Virus record (IMG/VR): IMGVR_UViG_3300042905_002991
Coordinates: 19,390-83,389 of that record
Reading direction: 5' to 3' (one strand)
DNA: 64,000 nucleotides
Source: a virus
Position 1 is the first letter of the stretch. Each line of letters opens with the position of its first letter. Shown here piece by piece: positions 33,585 through 45,200 of this stretch. The notes under the pieces were generated by a model. The model worked only from the letters and a program-made list of their open reading frames with translations. It was not told the DNA's origin and ran no database searches. The translations under genes were made by a program, and so were the position numbers.

Positions 33585-36500
33585 TTATGTCTTGAAATAT
33601 GTTAATTGCACGGACAATGCGTCTCCCGCAGCAAAATTTACAGGATTCTCAGAACCTGCAGCATTTCGAACGAACAAACCATTATCAACAGCCAAAGAGA
33701 CAGTACTACCACCACCATCGACAAACGCAGATCCACTATAAAATTTAGCGACACTATCGTCGTAAATTCTCCAGACACCATTATAACTTAATCCTGCATA
33801 AGCAGAGGCAAAGGGTAATGCAAGATATACATATCCTGATGTTGATTTGGTGGCAATACTTGTTGTACTTCCCAACAATAATGTTGCGACAACTGTAACT
33901 TCATTTCCATTCAAACTATAATACCCAACGTTGTTTCCGTTTCCAATCGTTACAGCTGTTTGCGGAGAACCAAATTCTTGATTATACCAAGTTGGTGTGA
34001 AATTCGTGATGCTTGAAGCACCTGATGTTGGTCCACTTGGTCCTTGTGAGCCTTGTGCACCAGTTGGACCAGATGGACCTTGTGCGCCTTGCGGACCAGT
34101 TGCACCACCGCCATCTGCAGATCGTGTATTTGTGATAACCGCTCCAGTTGAATCAAAATCTGCTACTGTTGATCCATAGTATTTGTTCCCATCTCTCCAA
34201 AGATTATTAACTGTCCAATCACCAGATAATCTAATCCCATATTGCATTTGTGGCGAAGCACGATTATCAATAAATGAGTTATTATCGATAATTAATTCTT
34301 TGACTGTAGATGCACCACCAGTTGTATAAGCCAAAATTCCATATGCACCAGATGGGAATGATGAAGTGGTGTTTGGATTTAAAATGGTATTGTTCGTGAT
34401 TCGAATTGTTCCTAAACTCTTTCCTGATACAGCACTATACAAAACAATGCCGCGAGCAAATCCAGTGCAATAGTTACCATCAATAACAATTCGATCCATC
34501 ACGCCGCTTACACGTGCAGTGAATATTCCTATAAAATAAGATTGATAATTTGATTGCCCAGCAGGCACTTCTTTTCTAGCAATGTTGTTACAGATGCTCC
34601 AATCTTCAATCTCTTCATCTTCAGCAATAAGAACACCCACTTTAGGAACGCCATCTGCGCTAGAAGTATTGTCATATATGAATGTATTGTCAGAAATATT
34701 CACATTTCGAATAATTGTTGGACCACCTTCGCGTCTATACGAACCCATTCCATAAGTCAATACTTTGAAATTATTTTGCGCAATTACAATATTGTTTGCT
34801 TCAAATGCTCCGTTTGAGGCAATCCAAAATCCTTGATAGTAATTTTCAAATAAATTGTTACTATATCTGTGATTGCTTCCGTGAGTTTCAATCGCAACAA
34901 GTGTACCACATGTTATTGTTCCACCACCATCAGCATATGGTCCAGTTGAACCATTTGGGAACATTGAATCTGCTGTGAATGAACATCCTTCTACAGTCAA
35001 ATCATCAACCATACCGTAAAATGTTGAGTGGTCCGCAGCACGTTTACCATTATTTTTAAATGTGCAGTTCAGAACTTTCCAATTTTTTCCTAATTTTATT
35101 TTCGTTGCGCCATCTAATTGAGCACAACCAAGAACAGTTTTACCCATATTATTCAAGAAGATGCACTTTTCAATTACAACATCGTCAATATATGCTCCAA
35201 TACCATCACCAATTGCCCAACGAGGCGCGCCACCAGAACTTCCACCGACGCTTTGACCAACTCCATATATGCTAGTTTGAGTTACATTTACCACTAGAGC
35301 ACCGCTGCCACTATTATACGATGTGACGGTTCCATGCATAGACCATAATGATGCTCCAGTTCCTGAAGCAACTAACATACCAATATCTTCACCAACACTA
35401 AAACTTTTACCAGTTTCTATGGTGAATGATTTTGATCCTGTTCCAATTGTGTTGGTTGAGGTGCTTGTTGCTCTTCTTGATGGAATAGAATAGCGTGGTG
35501 TTTTACCACTAATAAAGATTTGTGGATTATTGTCTCCAGGGAATGGCGCGATACCATCATTGTTATTTCCATTCATGTCCATTGTCAAACCATAGAAGGA
35601 GACATTTGCAGTTGGGACATTTGTAAAGAACATCGCATGCGCTTTCACAGCACCAACAACTGAGAAATTGTCTGCAAGTTTAAATACTGCACCTTCCTCA
35701 GCAACAATAGACATATTATTTTGTATTGTAAATGCAACATAAACTGGACCAGAGTCAGCAGCACCACCAGCCCACTCAGATGCTGTTGCTGGAACGATCT
35801 TATACAATCCTGCTGGAATGAACAGATCTTTTCTTTGTGCTGATGCAGCGTCGATCGCTGCTTTAATTTTTGATGTTACATCAAGAGTAAACGATCTATT
35901 TTCAACATCGGTGATTTCAGCAGTTGTCATGAAATCAAATACACTAATTCGATCTCTCAATCCTGCTTGAACTGTTCTGCTAACAGCACCTGTGCCATCT
36001 TGGATGTAATTGATTGATGCTGCATCATTTGGTCCTTGTGGACCTGATGGACCAGATGGACCTGATGCACCTCTTGGACCACTCGGACCTGATGGTCCAG
36101 AAACTGTAGAGGCAGCGCCAGATGGACCCGATGGACCTGACGGACCAGTTGGACCAGAAATGGTAGATGCAGCACCTGATGGACCAGTAGGACCTTCTAC
36201 TGTTGAGAATATTATTGCAACATCAACTTTCCAACTGCTAAATGAATTTCCTACACCTGCTGCAGAGTCAAGAATTGGATCTGAGAAGAATGTAAATTCA
36301 CCAGTGGCTGGATTATATGCTTCAACACTTCCGTATATAAAGTTAAATCCATCGTGTCGAATAAGAGCACCACGTCCAGGCGTCCAAGATAAACCAGTGC
36401 CGACTGTAATCGTGATGTTTATATTTTGAGCAATCGTAAATGTCGATGTACTAGATGTAGAATATTTGTCACCAGTTGGACCAGAAGGACCTTGTGGACC

Positions 36501-37274
36501 ACTTGGACCAGATGGACCATTTGGTGGACCTTGCGGACCTTGTGGACCTGACGGACCAGATGGACCACCTGGATCTCCTTGTGGACCACTTGGACCAGAA
36601 ACACCTTGAGTTCCTTGTGGACCTGACGGACCAGTTCCCTGTGGACCTGATACGCCTTGTGCACCAGACGGACCAGTTATACCTCTTGGTCCAGATGGTC
36701 CAGAAACTGTAGAGGCAGCGCCAGATGGACCCGATGGACCACTGGGACCAGAAACACCTTGTGAACCTTGTGGACCTGAAACATTAGAGGCAGCACCAGA
36801 TGGACCTGATGTTCCTTGCGGACCAGAAGGACCAGAAACTGTAGATGCTGCCCCCTGAGCACCCGATGGTCCAGATGGACCTTGTGCACCCTGTGGTCCA
36901 GAAACAGTAGATGCGGCACCTTGTGCGCCAGATGGACCAGACGGACCTTGTGCGCCTTGCGGACCAGAAACTGTTGATGCTGCTCCAGATGGACCACTTG
37001 GTCCAGATGGACCTGATGGACCTGATGGACCACTCACTCCACCGCCACCCCCACCAGTTGATGTGAATGCAACGTTTGTATATCCAGGATTACCTGTGTT
37101 TGGAGTTACTGAAACGGTGACTGTATCAGTATTAATAAAATTGAGAAATTTCGTAAACTCAATAGATGAGCCATTTGCTGCAACGTTGAGATTTGATCCA
37201 ACTTGCGCAGTATCTAGAAAACTTCCATCAGGAAATAAAATTCCTTTTGTATTAATTGTAAGTAGATTAGACAT
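33585..37274 (-). CDS. Collagen-like, beta-helix tailspike
   Basis: A 1229-aa protein with clear domain order. Residues about 35-75 form an [13 protein letters not shown] module shared with other fibres. Residues about 78-267 and 356-415 are Gly-x-y collagen-like repeats, mostly GPS and GPQ. From about 440 ([11 protein letters not shown], then [20 protein letters not shown]) to about 1050 lies a pectate-lyase-type right-handed beta-helix with repeated short strands ([20 protein letters not shown]). A third short collagen segment at about 1055-1081 precedes a C-terminal jelly-roll-like head. This is the plan of a receptor-binding or depolymerising tailspike. No catalytic residues can be assigned by eye. 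Confidence 0.85.
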   Translation of the reverse strand: MSNLLTINTKGILFPDGSFLDTAQVGSNLNVAANGSSIEFTKFLNFINTDTVTVSVTPNTGNPGYTNVAFTSTGGGGGGVSGPSGPSGPSGPSGPSGAASTVSGPQGAQGPSGPSGAQGAASTVSGPQGAQGPSGPSGAQGAASTVSGPSGPQGTSGPSGAASNVSGPQGSQGVSGPSGPSGPSGAASTVSGPSGPRGITGPSGAQGVSGPQGTGPSGPQGTQGVSGPSGPQGDPGGPSGPSGPQGPQGPPNGPSGPSGPQGPSGPTGDKYSTSSTSTFTIAQNINITITVGTGLSWTPGRGALIRHDGFNFIYGSVEAYNPATGEFTFFSDPILDSAAGVGNSFSSWKVDVAIIFSTVEGPTGPSGAASTISGPTGPSGPSGPSGAASTVSGPSGPSGPRGASGPSGPSGPQGPNDAASINYIQDGTGAVSRTVQAGLRDRISVFDFMTTAEITDVENRSFTLDVTSKIKAAIDAASAQRKDLFIPAGLYKIVPATASEWAGGAADSGPVYVAFTIQNNMSIVAEEGAVFKLADNFSVVGAVKAHAMFFTNVPTANVSFYGLTMDMNGNNNDGIAPFPGDNNPQIFISGKTPRYSIPSRRATSTSTNTIGTGSKSFTIETGKSFSVGEDIGMLVASGTGASLWSMHGTVTSYNSGSGALVVNVTQTSIYGVGQSVGGSSGGAPRWAIGDGIGAYIDDVVIEKCIFLNNMGKTVLGCAQLDGATKIKLGKNWKVLNCTFKNNGKRAADHSTFYGMVDDLTVEGCSFTADSMFPNGSTGPYADGGGTITCGTLVAIETHGSNHRYSNNLFENYYQGFWIASNGAFEANNIVIAQNNFKVLTYGMGSYRREGGPTIIRNVNISDNTFIYDNTSSADGVPKVGVLIAEDEEIEDWSICNNIARKEVPAGQSNYQSYFIGIFTARVSGVMDRIVIDGNYCTGFARGIVLYSAVSGKSLGTIRITNNTILNPNTTSSFPSGAYGILAYTTGGASTVKELIIDNNSFIDNRASPQMQYGIRLSGDWTVNNLWRDGNKYYGSTVADFDSTGAVITNTRSADGGGATGPQGAQGPSGPTGAQGSQGPSGPTSGASSITNFTPTWYNQEFGSPQTAVTIGNGNNVGYYSLNGNEVTVVATLLLGSTTSIATKSTSGYVYLALPFASAYAGLSYNGVWRIYDDSVAKFYSGSAFVDGGGSTVSLAVDNGLFVRNAAGSENPVNFAAGDALSVQLTYFKT
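36010..37040 (-). repeat. Collagen-type GPS/GPQ repeats (9-bp units)
   Basis: Runs of 9-bp units encoding Gly-Pro-Ser and Gly-Pro-Gln, interrupted by conserved AASTVSGP spacers and by a non-repeat insert at about 36205-36470. Because GGACC and GGTCC are reverse complements, the antisense strand also reads as Gly-Pro-Asp repeats, which is a by-product and not a gene. Confidence 0.85.
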
Positions 37275-37287
37275 TGATTACTCTAAA

Positions 37288-37851
37288 TTACAATCCACCG
37301 ACATCAACTTGTAGAAAAACTGGAGCTGTTTGAATTGTGGTGCCTGTCGCTGAATTATTCGCGCAAATGATTATATCAAATGAAGAACTTTTAGTTCCAT
37401 TCGAATTTATAAATAAAGAATATTCAACACCTGAACTTAATCTTGTGCGAGTACCATCAACTGGTCCGCTGCCACTTTCTAAATTATCTCCGCCAAAATT
37501 TGCAACATAAACATCATAATCAGAATTTGTTCCTGTTAGCAACCAATCAGCACTTGATGTTCTTACAGTTCCTGATATTGATGTTGATTCAAAGGTTTGA
37601 ATTTTTCCGTTTGCAAAAATATTAACTCTGGCTTGAGCATTACCACCACTCCCAGCATCTGTAGGATCAGTGGTGAAAACTGAATATCCAATTGTTGCAT
37701 CTAATTCTACGCCAGGATGAACTTTTTGCCATGCTGTGCCAGTCCAAACATGGACATTAGCCTGAGAGCCATTTTGCCAAGTGGTGCCATCCCAAACTTT
37801 GATTTGAGACGCCATTTTCCATTCTGTGCTGTCCCAGATTTTAAGAGCCAT
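37288..37851 (-). CDS. Small tail-fibre-associated structural protein
   Basis: A 187-aa protein. The first 50 residues contain three similar Trp-rich units (LKIWDSTEWK, IKVWDGTTWQ, VHVWTGTAWQK), a motif often seen near phage fibre tips. The remainder is a beta-rich domain without cysteine (GYSVFTTDPTDAGSGGNAQA, YSLFINSNGTKSSSFDIIIC). It lies 13 nt upstream of the tailspike and 12 nt downstream of a fibre gene, on the same strand. It could be a connector or sugar-binding tip subunit; this is inferred from position and the Trp motifs only. Confidence 0.6.
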   Translation of the reverse strand: MALKIWDSTEWKMASQIKVWDGTTWQNGSQANVHVWTGTAWQKVHPGVELDATIGYSVFTTDPTDAGSGGNAQARVNIFANGKIQTFESTSISGTVRTSSADWLLTGTNSDYDVYVANFGGDNLESGSGPVDGTRTRLSSGVEYSLFINSNGTKSSSFDIIICANNSATGTTIQTAPVFLQVDVGGL

Positions 37852-37863
37852 TTTGCACCTTAA

Positions 37864-39288
37864 TTAAAATTGAATCCAGATGTCACCCTTTTGATTTCCA
37901 GAGGCAGGTGCAGTGGCAGAGATGTATACGTTGGCGCTATCATAAGTTGCTGTTGCATGTTTCCATGCATTTGCACTTAAGAGACCACCAATTACTGAGA
38001 ATGTTACATTTGCATTTCCAGCAGCATCACCACCACCGTCTAATACATTCACTTGAATTGTTGATGTATTATTAAAGTTAAGTTGTTTTGCTGATAATGT
38101 GGATCCAAGATTTGCGGAAACACGAACTGTATTTGCTGATGTGTTTGCTTGAGCATATGCACCATTGGCTTGTCCATATGCACCATTGGCTGTATTGCGA
38201 GCAGTATTTGCCTGATCTCTAGCAGTATTGGCTTGATCTCTAGCAGCAGTTGCTTGAGTGCTTCCAGTATTTGCTTGACCATAAGCATCATTGGCTGTGG
38301 TTCGAGCAGTATTGGCTTGATCACGCGCTGTGTTGGCTTGACTGTAAGAATCGTTTGCAGTAGTGCGAGCAGTATTGGCTTGATTATATGCAGTATTCGC
38401 TTGGTCATAGGAAGTGTTGGCTTGAGCATAAACAATGTTCGCATGAGCGTATGCGCCGTTAGCCTGACCATAGGCACCATTTGCTCGATCATATGAACTG
38501 TTGGCTTGTCCATATGCAATATTCGCTGTATCACGTGCAGTATTCGCTTGATCGCGTGCCGTGTTTGCTTGTGTACGTGCCGTATTTGCTTGATCTCGGG
38601 CGGTGTTTGCTTGATCATATGGAGCACCGCCACCAGCAGTATTTGCGGCTTCATAGGCAGCGTTCGCAGTATTACGAGCAGTGTTTGCTTGATCATACGC
38701 ATCACTAGGACTTGCAAAACTCGTTTGAAGAGAAATATTTGCATTTCCGTCTAATGCATCAGTGACACTCACAAGAATACTTGAAGTGTTGATGAAATTT
38801 AATTTTTTACTGGTTAAAGTAGAACCACTATTTGCAGAAATACTAGCAGTTTCAGAGGCAGTATTTGCGGTATCACGCGCAGTGTTCGCTTGATCTCTGG
38901 CAGTATTTGCAATATCATATGCAGCGTTTGCCTGATTTCGCGCAAGGTTAGCCTGATTCGTTACATTTAATCCAGCTGTTGTGATGAATGATGTTGAATT
39001 TACTGCAGTTGTTGCATTTATCACTGCAGCATTAATACCTGTTGTAACAGTTAATCTGTTGATGGTCGCATTACCGCTAATTGAAGCGTCATTCGCAACA
39101 GAAAAAACAGTACCACCACCGTCTTTTTGAACACTTAAAACGCCATTTGCGATCGCATAATTACCGCCATCTTTGACATAATTTGTATTTCGTAAAGTGT
39201 TACGATCTGCAATCAAATCATTTGTAGCGACTCGCCACTCATCAAAGGTGTTGGTTACGACAACTGTTGAAATATTTGCATTAGCCAT
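37864..39288 (-). CDS. Heptad-repeat fibre with baseplate-proximal N-terminus
   Basis: A 474-aa fibre. The N-terminus (STVVVTNTFDEWRVATNDLI, NTNYVKDGGNYAIANGVLSV) is a conserved module I associate with cyanophage fibres that attach near the baseplate. The body has the YDQANTA-type heptads, two LNFxNTSSI-type modules (about residues 145-188 and 387-435), and a C-terminal cap NAWKHATATYDSANVYISAT ending GDIWIQF. It is shorter than the other two heptad fibres and may be the proximal part of a multi-protein fibre. It overlaps the small coiled-coil gene by 1 nt (TAATG). Confidence 0.78.
   Translation of the reverse strand: MANANISTVVVTNTFDEWRVATNDLIADRNTLRNTNYVKDGGNYAIANGVLSVQKDGGGTVFSVANDASISGNATINRLTVTTGINAAVINATTAVNSTSFITTAGLNVTNQANLARNQANAAYDIANTARDQANTARDTANTASETASISANSGSTLTSKKLNFINTSSILVSVTDALDGNANISLQTSFASPSDAYDQANTARNTANAAYEAANTAGGGAPYDQANTARDQANTARTQANTARDQANTARDTANIAYGQANSSYDRANGAYGQANGAYAHANIVYAQANTSYDQANTAYNQANTARTTANDSYSQANTARDQANTARTTANDAYGQANTGSTQATAARDQANTARDQANTARNTANGAYGQANGAYAQANTSANTVRVSANLGSTLSAKQLNFNNTSTIQVNVLDGGGDAAGNANVTFSVIGGLLSANAWKHATATYDSANVYISATAPASGNQKGDIWIQF
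38131..38960 (-). repeat. 21-bp heptad repeats in third fibre gene
   Basis: Interrupted 21-bp units encoding YxQANTA and RDTANxA heptads, closely related in DNA sequence to those at 20499-25320 and 26110-28030. Confidence 0.8.
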
Positions 39289-39512
39289 TACGGACCTCTA
39301 GTCTCAAGTATCTGAAGTATTTTATTCAGATTACCTTTTATTTCGTTTACATCATTTTCTAGTTTATTTATCGCCTCGTCGACTTGTTTTTCTCGACGCA
39401 TTTTTTGTTTATATAGAAGATCTTTATTTAATACATTTTTGTCAACATTCAAGATTGCCATTGTTTGCGAATCTCGAACAAGATCACTTCTATCTTTAAC
39501 TTTAATTTTCAT
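39288..39512 (-). CDS. Small coiled-coil protein
   Basis: A 74-aa protein beginning MKIKVKDRSDLVRDSQTMAI and ending in an amphipathic helix (EAINKLENDVNEIKGNLNKI) that looks like a parallel coiled coil. A longer start would overlap the upstream gene by 20 nt; the ATG at 39512 begins one base after that gene's TAA, so I chose it. Small helical proteins of this type occur in cyanophages between the large baseplate proteins and fibres. A connector or trimerisation role is plausible but unproven. Confidence 0.6.
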   Translation of the reverse strand: MKIKVKDRSDLVRDSQTMAILNVDKNVLNKDLLYKQKMRREKQVDEAINKLENDVNEIKGNLNKILQILETRGP

Positions 39513-39513
39513 A

Positions 39514-42219
39514 TTATCCTGATGGTGTTGCAATTGCTCTAAAGTTTAGAACTGTTGGAACAACAGTTGGATCTGCAGCGGACATCACAATCTTAATAGC
39601 ATAGTATTTAAACGTACCACCAAGAGGATATACAACGCCATTCTCAACATATGAAAGAACGTTTTTCTCAAGATTTGGTCTAAATTCGAGTTCAATAACC
39701 TCGCTCTGATCTGCAGAATAGGTATCAAGAACCTTATTCATCAACTTCCACTTCTTCAACTCGAAGTTTTCAGGATCTGATGCTGATTTAACTTTGTAAT
39801 AGACGTGAACATTAGTTCCACGTGGACGATTGACGTCAATATAAACACGAAGATCACCTGCATCAAATCCGTCAGCAAGACTAATCTGTTTCGTGATATA
39901 GCGAGCCTTCATATTACCGCCAGAAGATCCTGTTTCACCAGCAATCACAGCGGTTGCATTTGATGATGCTACAGCCTCTGAGAAAGTAATCGTTGGAGTT
40001 GTAATATATCCAGAACCTGAATTGTCAACAATAATTGTGCTAACACCATTGCTAGATAGAGCAGAAACATATGCATTTGCTTGAATGCCATCTGCTAAAT
40101 CTGGAGCAGAAATTGTAACTGTAATGTCACCAGCGTCAGTATGCGTTCCAACAGAAGTAATGCTAATATCAGTATTTGAAATACTTCCATCATTGATATC
40201 GTTTTCATAAGCAACAGCACTGATGCGCTCAATGTTTACAATTGGCGATACGTCTGCGTCTGTCGTATTTAAATCAACACCAGCAATAAATGATCCTGTA
40301 TCACCCTCTATAATTCGACGACGGCGATTTGATGTTGCGGTTGATGTCAACAAATCAGCACCAAAACTATATCGTGAATTGACAGGAATATAGGTGAACT
40401 GAGCATCTTGTACGTTAGAAACGTTGTTCGATTTAAACTTAAAGTTTGCAACTGTTGGTTTCTTTGTTAACAGTGTTGTGTGCATCAAAATAGAATCAAT
40501 ATTCACATTGGCAAATTGATTTTGTGGTTTAAACAATACCGTGCCACCAGTATTTGGCGTAAAGACACACTTCTTAATGCGGAACATCAAATCTTGATTT
40601 TGAATTGGTGTCCACGTTGATGAGTTTTGTGATTTAAACAATGAGCCAAGATATGGCTGCTGAGAAACACGACGTGGTGGATTTGCACCAAGAACACTTC
40701 CGCCGAGTTCAGAGATGAACACATAGTAATCTGGAGAATCAGACTTCACAACAATAGCGTATTCTGTTTCTGGTTCCAAATATACTGGATCATCAAACTT
40801 AAAGTTGGTAATTGTGCTGGTATTTGATGCATCTGGAATCAATGACGTTTTAACATCACGACATTCTACTGATTTAGCAGCAATCACATTTTGTGTTGGA
40901 ATTCCATTCACCACAGTTACAAGTTCAACTGTAATAGGAAGTTGAAGATCTGCTAGAATTGGCTTACCAGCAAAGAACAAGTCGACAGATGACACATAAA
41001 TGCCATAATTAAATTTAGGCGCGCCATTTACTTGCACATCAACTTCTGGCGTAAAGAATGTTTGAGCAAGAGGATCTCTTCTTCTTTGTGGAACAGGTGG
41101 TGGGACAAATACAGGTGGTGGAATAACTGGTGGCGCACCAACTGCATTATATGTCGCAGTTGCACGCATTGAGAAGAAGTTATTTTGAGCACCTTCCGTA
41201 TCAGTGATTGTGAAGATACGCTCACCTGCTGGGAATCGAGCACTTTCAGTTTCTGGAATATTAAAGATACCAGTGATGCGACCAAATTCATCAACCACGT
41301 GAGTGCCAAATGTATACTTAGAATTTGAACTCAATGTAACTGTAGCATTGAGACGAAGTTCATTATGATTCGTACCATGAACTGCAAGAATTTCTCTTAC
41401 AGTGTTTTGTCCAGTTCCAGAAGTGATGATAAGAGTGTTTCCAACAGAATTAATTGAGTTGGCTTGAACAAGAATTGATAGAGTGTTGGTGCCATTTGCT
41501 GCAGTATAAACACCAGAAGCATGATCAAGAGAAACAATCAATCCAGTATTTGACACATTCGCAGCACCACGAACTCTGTTGCCAGCTCTAAACGTGTTTC
41601 CGCGAATGAATGATGCAGCATTTGTAAGAACTGCACTGTTCAATTTTGAAATAACACTATTTGCCACAGCACCATATGCATTCATAGCACCATCAGAAGG
41701 AGAGATGGCAAGAACACCATTTGCACGATCATAGTATTGAACGCGACCACGGAAAGTTGTTACACCACTTGTTCCACTGGCTCTCTGAATAACAATATCA
41801 TTTACAGCATAATCATTGTCATTTAGTGAGTTGGCACCATAAGCAGCGATATTCACAGTTAAAAAGTTTTGATTCAAATATAGAATATTATTCGAGCTTG
41901 CAAGAACACGAGCATATGCATTTGTTGTAATATCAACAATGCCCTCACCTTGAACGAAGATGCTTGCGTTATTTGCAGCATTTAATTCTAGTCTATTTGA
42001 CTTCTGTACAAAATTATTGACAACTGCATCATCTAAGAAAAAGTTAGGAACTTTATCTGGTGTTAACGATGTGCCAACAAACACAACTTCGTTTGCGCGA
42101 ATAAATCGAGTAACGATATTTGGATCGTTAGATTGCTCAACTGGCGAAAACGCATTTGGATCCAAACCATTGATTAGGTTTGGATTGAATATAAAATTAA
42201 ATGGAAATTCGTCGAACAT
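39514..42219 (-). CDS. Large baseplate/fibre-attachment structural protein
   Basis: A 901-aa protein rich in beta structure. Recognisable features are RRDPLAQTFFTPEVDVQVNG near residue 377, followed by a carbohydrate-binding-like strand domain (LFFAGKPILADLQLPITVEL, EPETEYAIVVKSDSPDYYVF), and a C-terminal part with FEAEV-type repeats and GGTFKYYAIKIVMSA. I recall the PLAQTF segment as common in T4-like cyanophage virion proteins next to DUF4815 proteins. It likely sits at the periphery of the baseplate where fibres attach, in the role of T4 gp9/gp10. No T4 orthologue can be assigned. Confidence 0.65.
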   Translation of the reverse strand: MFDEFPFNFIFNPNLINGLDPNAFSPVEQSNDPNIVTRFIRANEVVFVGTSLTPDKVPNFFLDDAVVNNFVQKSNRLELNAANNASIFVQGEGIVDITTNAYARVLASSNNILYLNQNFLTVNIAAYGANSLNDNDYAVNDIVIQRASGTSGVTTFRGRVQYYDRANGVLAISPSDGAMNAYGAVANSVISKLNSAVLTNAASFIRGNTFRAGNRVRGAANVSNTGLIVSLDHASGVYTAANGTNTLSILVQANSINSVGNTLIITSGTGQNTVREILAVHGTNHNELRLNATVTLSSNSKYTFGTHVVDEFGRITGIFNIPETESARFPAGERIFTITDTEGAQNNFFSMRATATYNAVGAPPVIPPPVFVPPPVPQRRRDPLAQTFFTPEVDVQVNGAPKFNYGIYVSSVDLFFAGKPILADLQLPITVELVTVVNGIPTQNVIAAKSVECRDVKTSLIPDASNTSTITNFKFDDPVYLEPETEYAIVVKSDSPDYYVFISELGGSVLGANPPRRVSQQPYLGSLFKSQNSSTWTPIQNQDLMFRIKKCVFTPNTGGTVLFKPQNQFANVNIDSILMHTTLLTKKPTVANFKFKSNNVSNVQDAQFTYIPVNSRYSFGADLLTSTATSNRRRRIIEGDTGSFIAGVDLNTTDADVSPIVNIERISAVAYENDINDGSISNTDISITSVGTHTDAGDITVTISAPDLADGIQANAYVSALSSNGVSTIIVDNSGSGYITTPTITFSEAVASSNATAVIAGETGSSGGNMKARYITKQISLADGFDAGDLRVYIDVNRPRGTNVHVYYKVKSASDPENFELKKWKLMNKVLDTYSADQSEVIELEFRPNLEKNVLSYVENGVVYPLGGTFKYYAIKIVMSAADPTVVPTVLNFRAIATPSG

Positions 42220-42231
42220 GTTTTAAACCTA

Positions 42232-45200
42232 CTACGGTGCTAATTCTTCTACTCGTTCCTGCGCTCTATTTAACGCATTTGCCATACCGCCACCTCTGCG
42301 GAACCAATCCTCTTGAGTCAAGACAATTGGTGCAAATCCAAATGGATTACGTGGATTTGTGGTAATTGTATTTTGCGGACCGACAACTGGAACAGGCGCA
42401 TCAATTGTTGGAACTGGCGATGTTGGAGATACAGGAATTGGTGCTTGATTCTCAGAGAACCAGCTGTCGCTTTGTGGCGAAAGAGTTAATTGCCCAATAA
42501 ATGTTCCATACAAATATGGCTGAACAGTCACATTTGCAGTCGCTGTTGTTTGTTGAACAATAACTTCTTCTGTATAATCAAGCGAAACAGTTTTTGAATT
42601 TCTCTTAGTATTTGCACCAATTGTGCTAACTTCGAGAGGAATATGTTTCAAATTATTATAAGCAGAAAGTTTACCCTTTTCTAAAGAGCACTTGAAGTCT
42701 GCATTTAACGTATCAGCAACATTAAATCCTGTGAAATTATCTGCAACAATACCATACTTTTCCTTTTCTGTAGCATTATCTTCGTACAAAATTGGAGCAT
42801 CAGTTGCTTTTTTCTCAGCGATACTCAATGAGGTGTAGTATTCAATATTGCGAATACGATTTTCTAGCGTTCCAATGTCACGCATTGTATAACGCTTATT
42901 GTCTACCTTTGTAAGTTTGATGCTGTTAACATTTGCAGTATATGCAGGAATGTCAACTCTAAACAATGTCATTCCATCTTCTGTATCCACAGGAGGAATT
43001 GGATACTTACCCGCAACACCAGTGAGAGTTTTAAATTCGCCTTCTGTTGTCAAAATAAGTTTATCAACACGTGGAACATAATATGAATATGTCAATTCCA
43101 TTGGATCATCTGGCATTGGATTTTTCATACCAACAAAGGTATATGAAGCAACGCTCGAACTTGTTCCAATATCTCTCGTAGGGCGGAAGTCAATCGCATC
43201 ACGAAGATTATATGTTGTTCCATCAGAAGTTATGAACGTTGGAATTGTTCCATTTGCATATTGAGCCGATGGGTAAGAATCTGCATCAAAGTATCCATTA
43301 ATTGCTGATGAATGTTCATAATATTGCAACATCACAACAGTCTGTCCTCGTGGGGCAGAGGCACCTGGTTTCAATACAATCTTAGAATGATCATACATTC
43401 CAAGAGTTTGACCAGAATCTAGATAGAAACGACTCGTAATATCAATTGCATTTGTTGCTGTTGGTTCTTGAGTTCCGCTTCCAGAATCATAGATCTTTAT
43501 GATCTTATAAACGTCTGGAATGAATAGTGAGTTATTGCCACCAGGAGTTTTATTAATAAAGCTGGTATTTGTAAACCAAACATGACCATTTGTCGTGTCA
43601 ATTCTTACTGATGTGCAACCTGTAACTTGTGTAGCATTTAGATAACTATCGGTTGCTAAAAGCGTAGTGTTTGCAGCGTTTCCACGAATCGTTTTTGTTC
43701 TACGATTATTTGTGGCTGATTCTGAATCATTGACCTTCACTACAGCATAAATGTCTGCAGTAAATGTTCCCAATTCACCACTGAAAATTGTCAATTGTGT
43801 TGATGAATCTCTACGAACAGCAACTCCACGACCGCCACCACCTGGACCCACCGCAGCAGTTAAATTCAATATTTGACCAACTACAACGTTTGATGCAGTT
43901 CCAAGAGATTTGACCATTACAATAATGTTAGCATTTGCTGAGGTTGCAGATAAGAAACTTCCATCTGAACCATAACCATATGTCTCATTGCCAGCAAGAG
44001 TTAGTGCTAACTGACCATTTGAAGTGAATGACTTATCTTCAAACACCTTCATGCTATTAAAGTCAGCATTGGTGATTGATCCATAAGAAACATAATTATC
44101 TGGTAGCATGAACAACAATGAATCTCTATTTTCATCAGAGATGATTGTTGCATTTGTAATATCTTTACTGCTATTCGAGATATTCATCTTAACATTATAA
44201 GATGTCTTTGCAGCAGGTGCTTCAACCAATGAATCAATATCTTTTGTGCTATACAAGAGAGAAACTGTGTTACCGCTACCGATGAGTGCAGTAAAGTTTA
44301 AATCTGTAAATGCAGTCTTTGTAGCACCATCATATCTTACGATCTTACGAACATCGCCAGCAGATACGTTACTTGCACCACCACTCAACACTCTTACGCT
44401 TACATTAGCGTATGCATCATTTAGATCAGAGTATCCTGCAGGGAACACAATAGAGTTTGCATTTACAGCAGTTGCTGCTGCAGTTACGGTATTTGATACA
44501 AGATTAATATCAGTTAGATACACAAGATATTCTGTTGAACTGTCTCTTCTAAAGTTGCGAATTCTCGCATAACCCATATAAGTTGTATTATATGCATCAA
44601 TAGTTGAAACTGATACGTTTACTTGAGGGACGCAGTGAAGATCAATCACATCGAGTTTAGCGATATTAAACAATCCTGAAGAAGATCCAGTGATCGTATT
44701 CGCATAAACATACTTGCCATACTCAACTGAAAGATCGTAATCTGTTGATGTATTTGTTGTTCTGGCTTTGTTTACTTCAATTTTTTGCGTTCCAGCAAAC
44801 TCATATTCAAACCCTTTAACGTATGCCTTTCCTGGTTCAACATTAATAATAAATGTATCATTACATGCTGTGTTTGCGGAAAGAGAAACACCAAATGGGC
44901 GAACTGTATAGTCGCCAGATTCGTCATAAGTGCGGCGAGCAAGAGTATTTTCTAGTTCTGAGTAAATTGGATAACGAACTTGTTTTGTGATGAGTCCGTT
45001 TTCAACACGAACTAGTTCAAAAAACTTCTCATCGTCAACAGATGTGAGTTCTCGTTTTGCTAGATTTAATCTAAATTGATAACGCCATGCACCTGGAGCC
45101 TGATAGTTGAATGAATTTTGCGCAGGGTCTAAAAGATTTGTATCTTCAGACTCATCAATAATATTATCGTCGATCTCAAGACCAATTTTATATGTTGGTG

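Noticed and set aside
36010-36429. Plus-strand ORF reading as Gly-Pro-Asp collagen repeats
   Set aside because: It is the antisense of the tailspike collagen repeats. GGACC and GGTCC are reverse complements, so the repeats read as Gly-Pro on both strands; no ribosome site or promoter is present.
37408-37415. TATAAATA on the plus strand
   Set aside because: It lies within a minus-strand structural gene and no plus-strand gene follows; likely a chance match encoding part of the LFINSNG segment.
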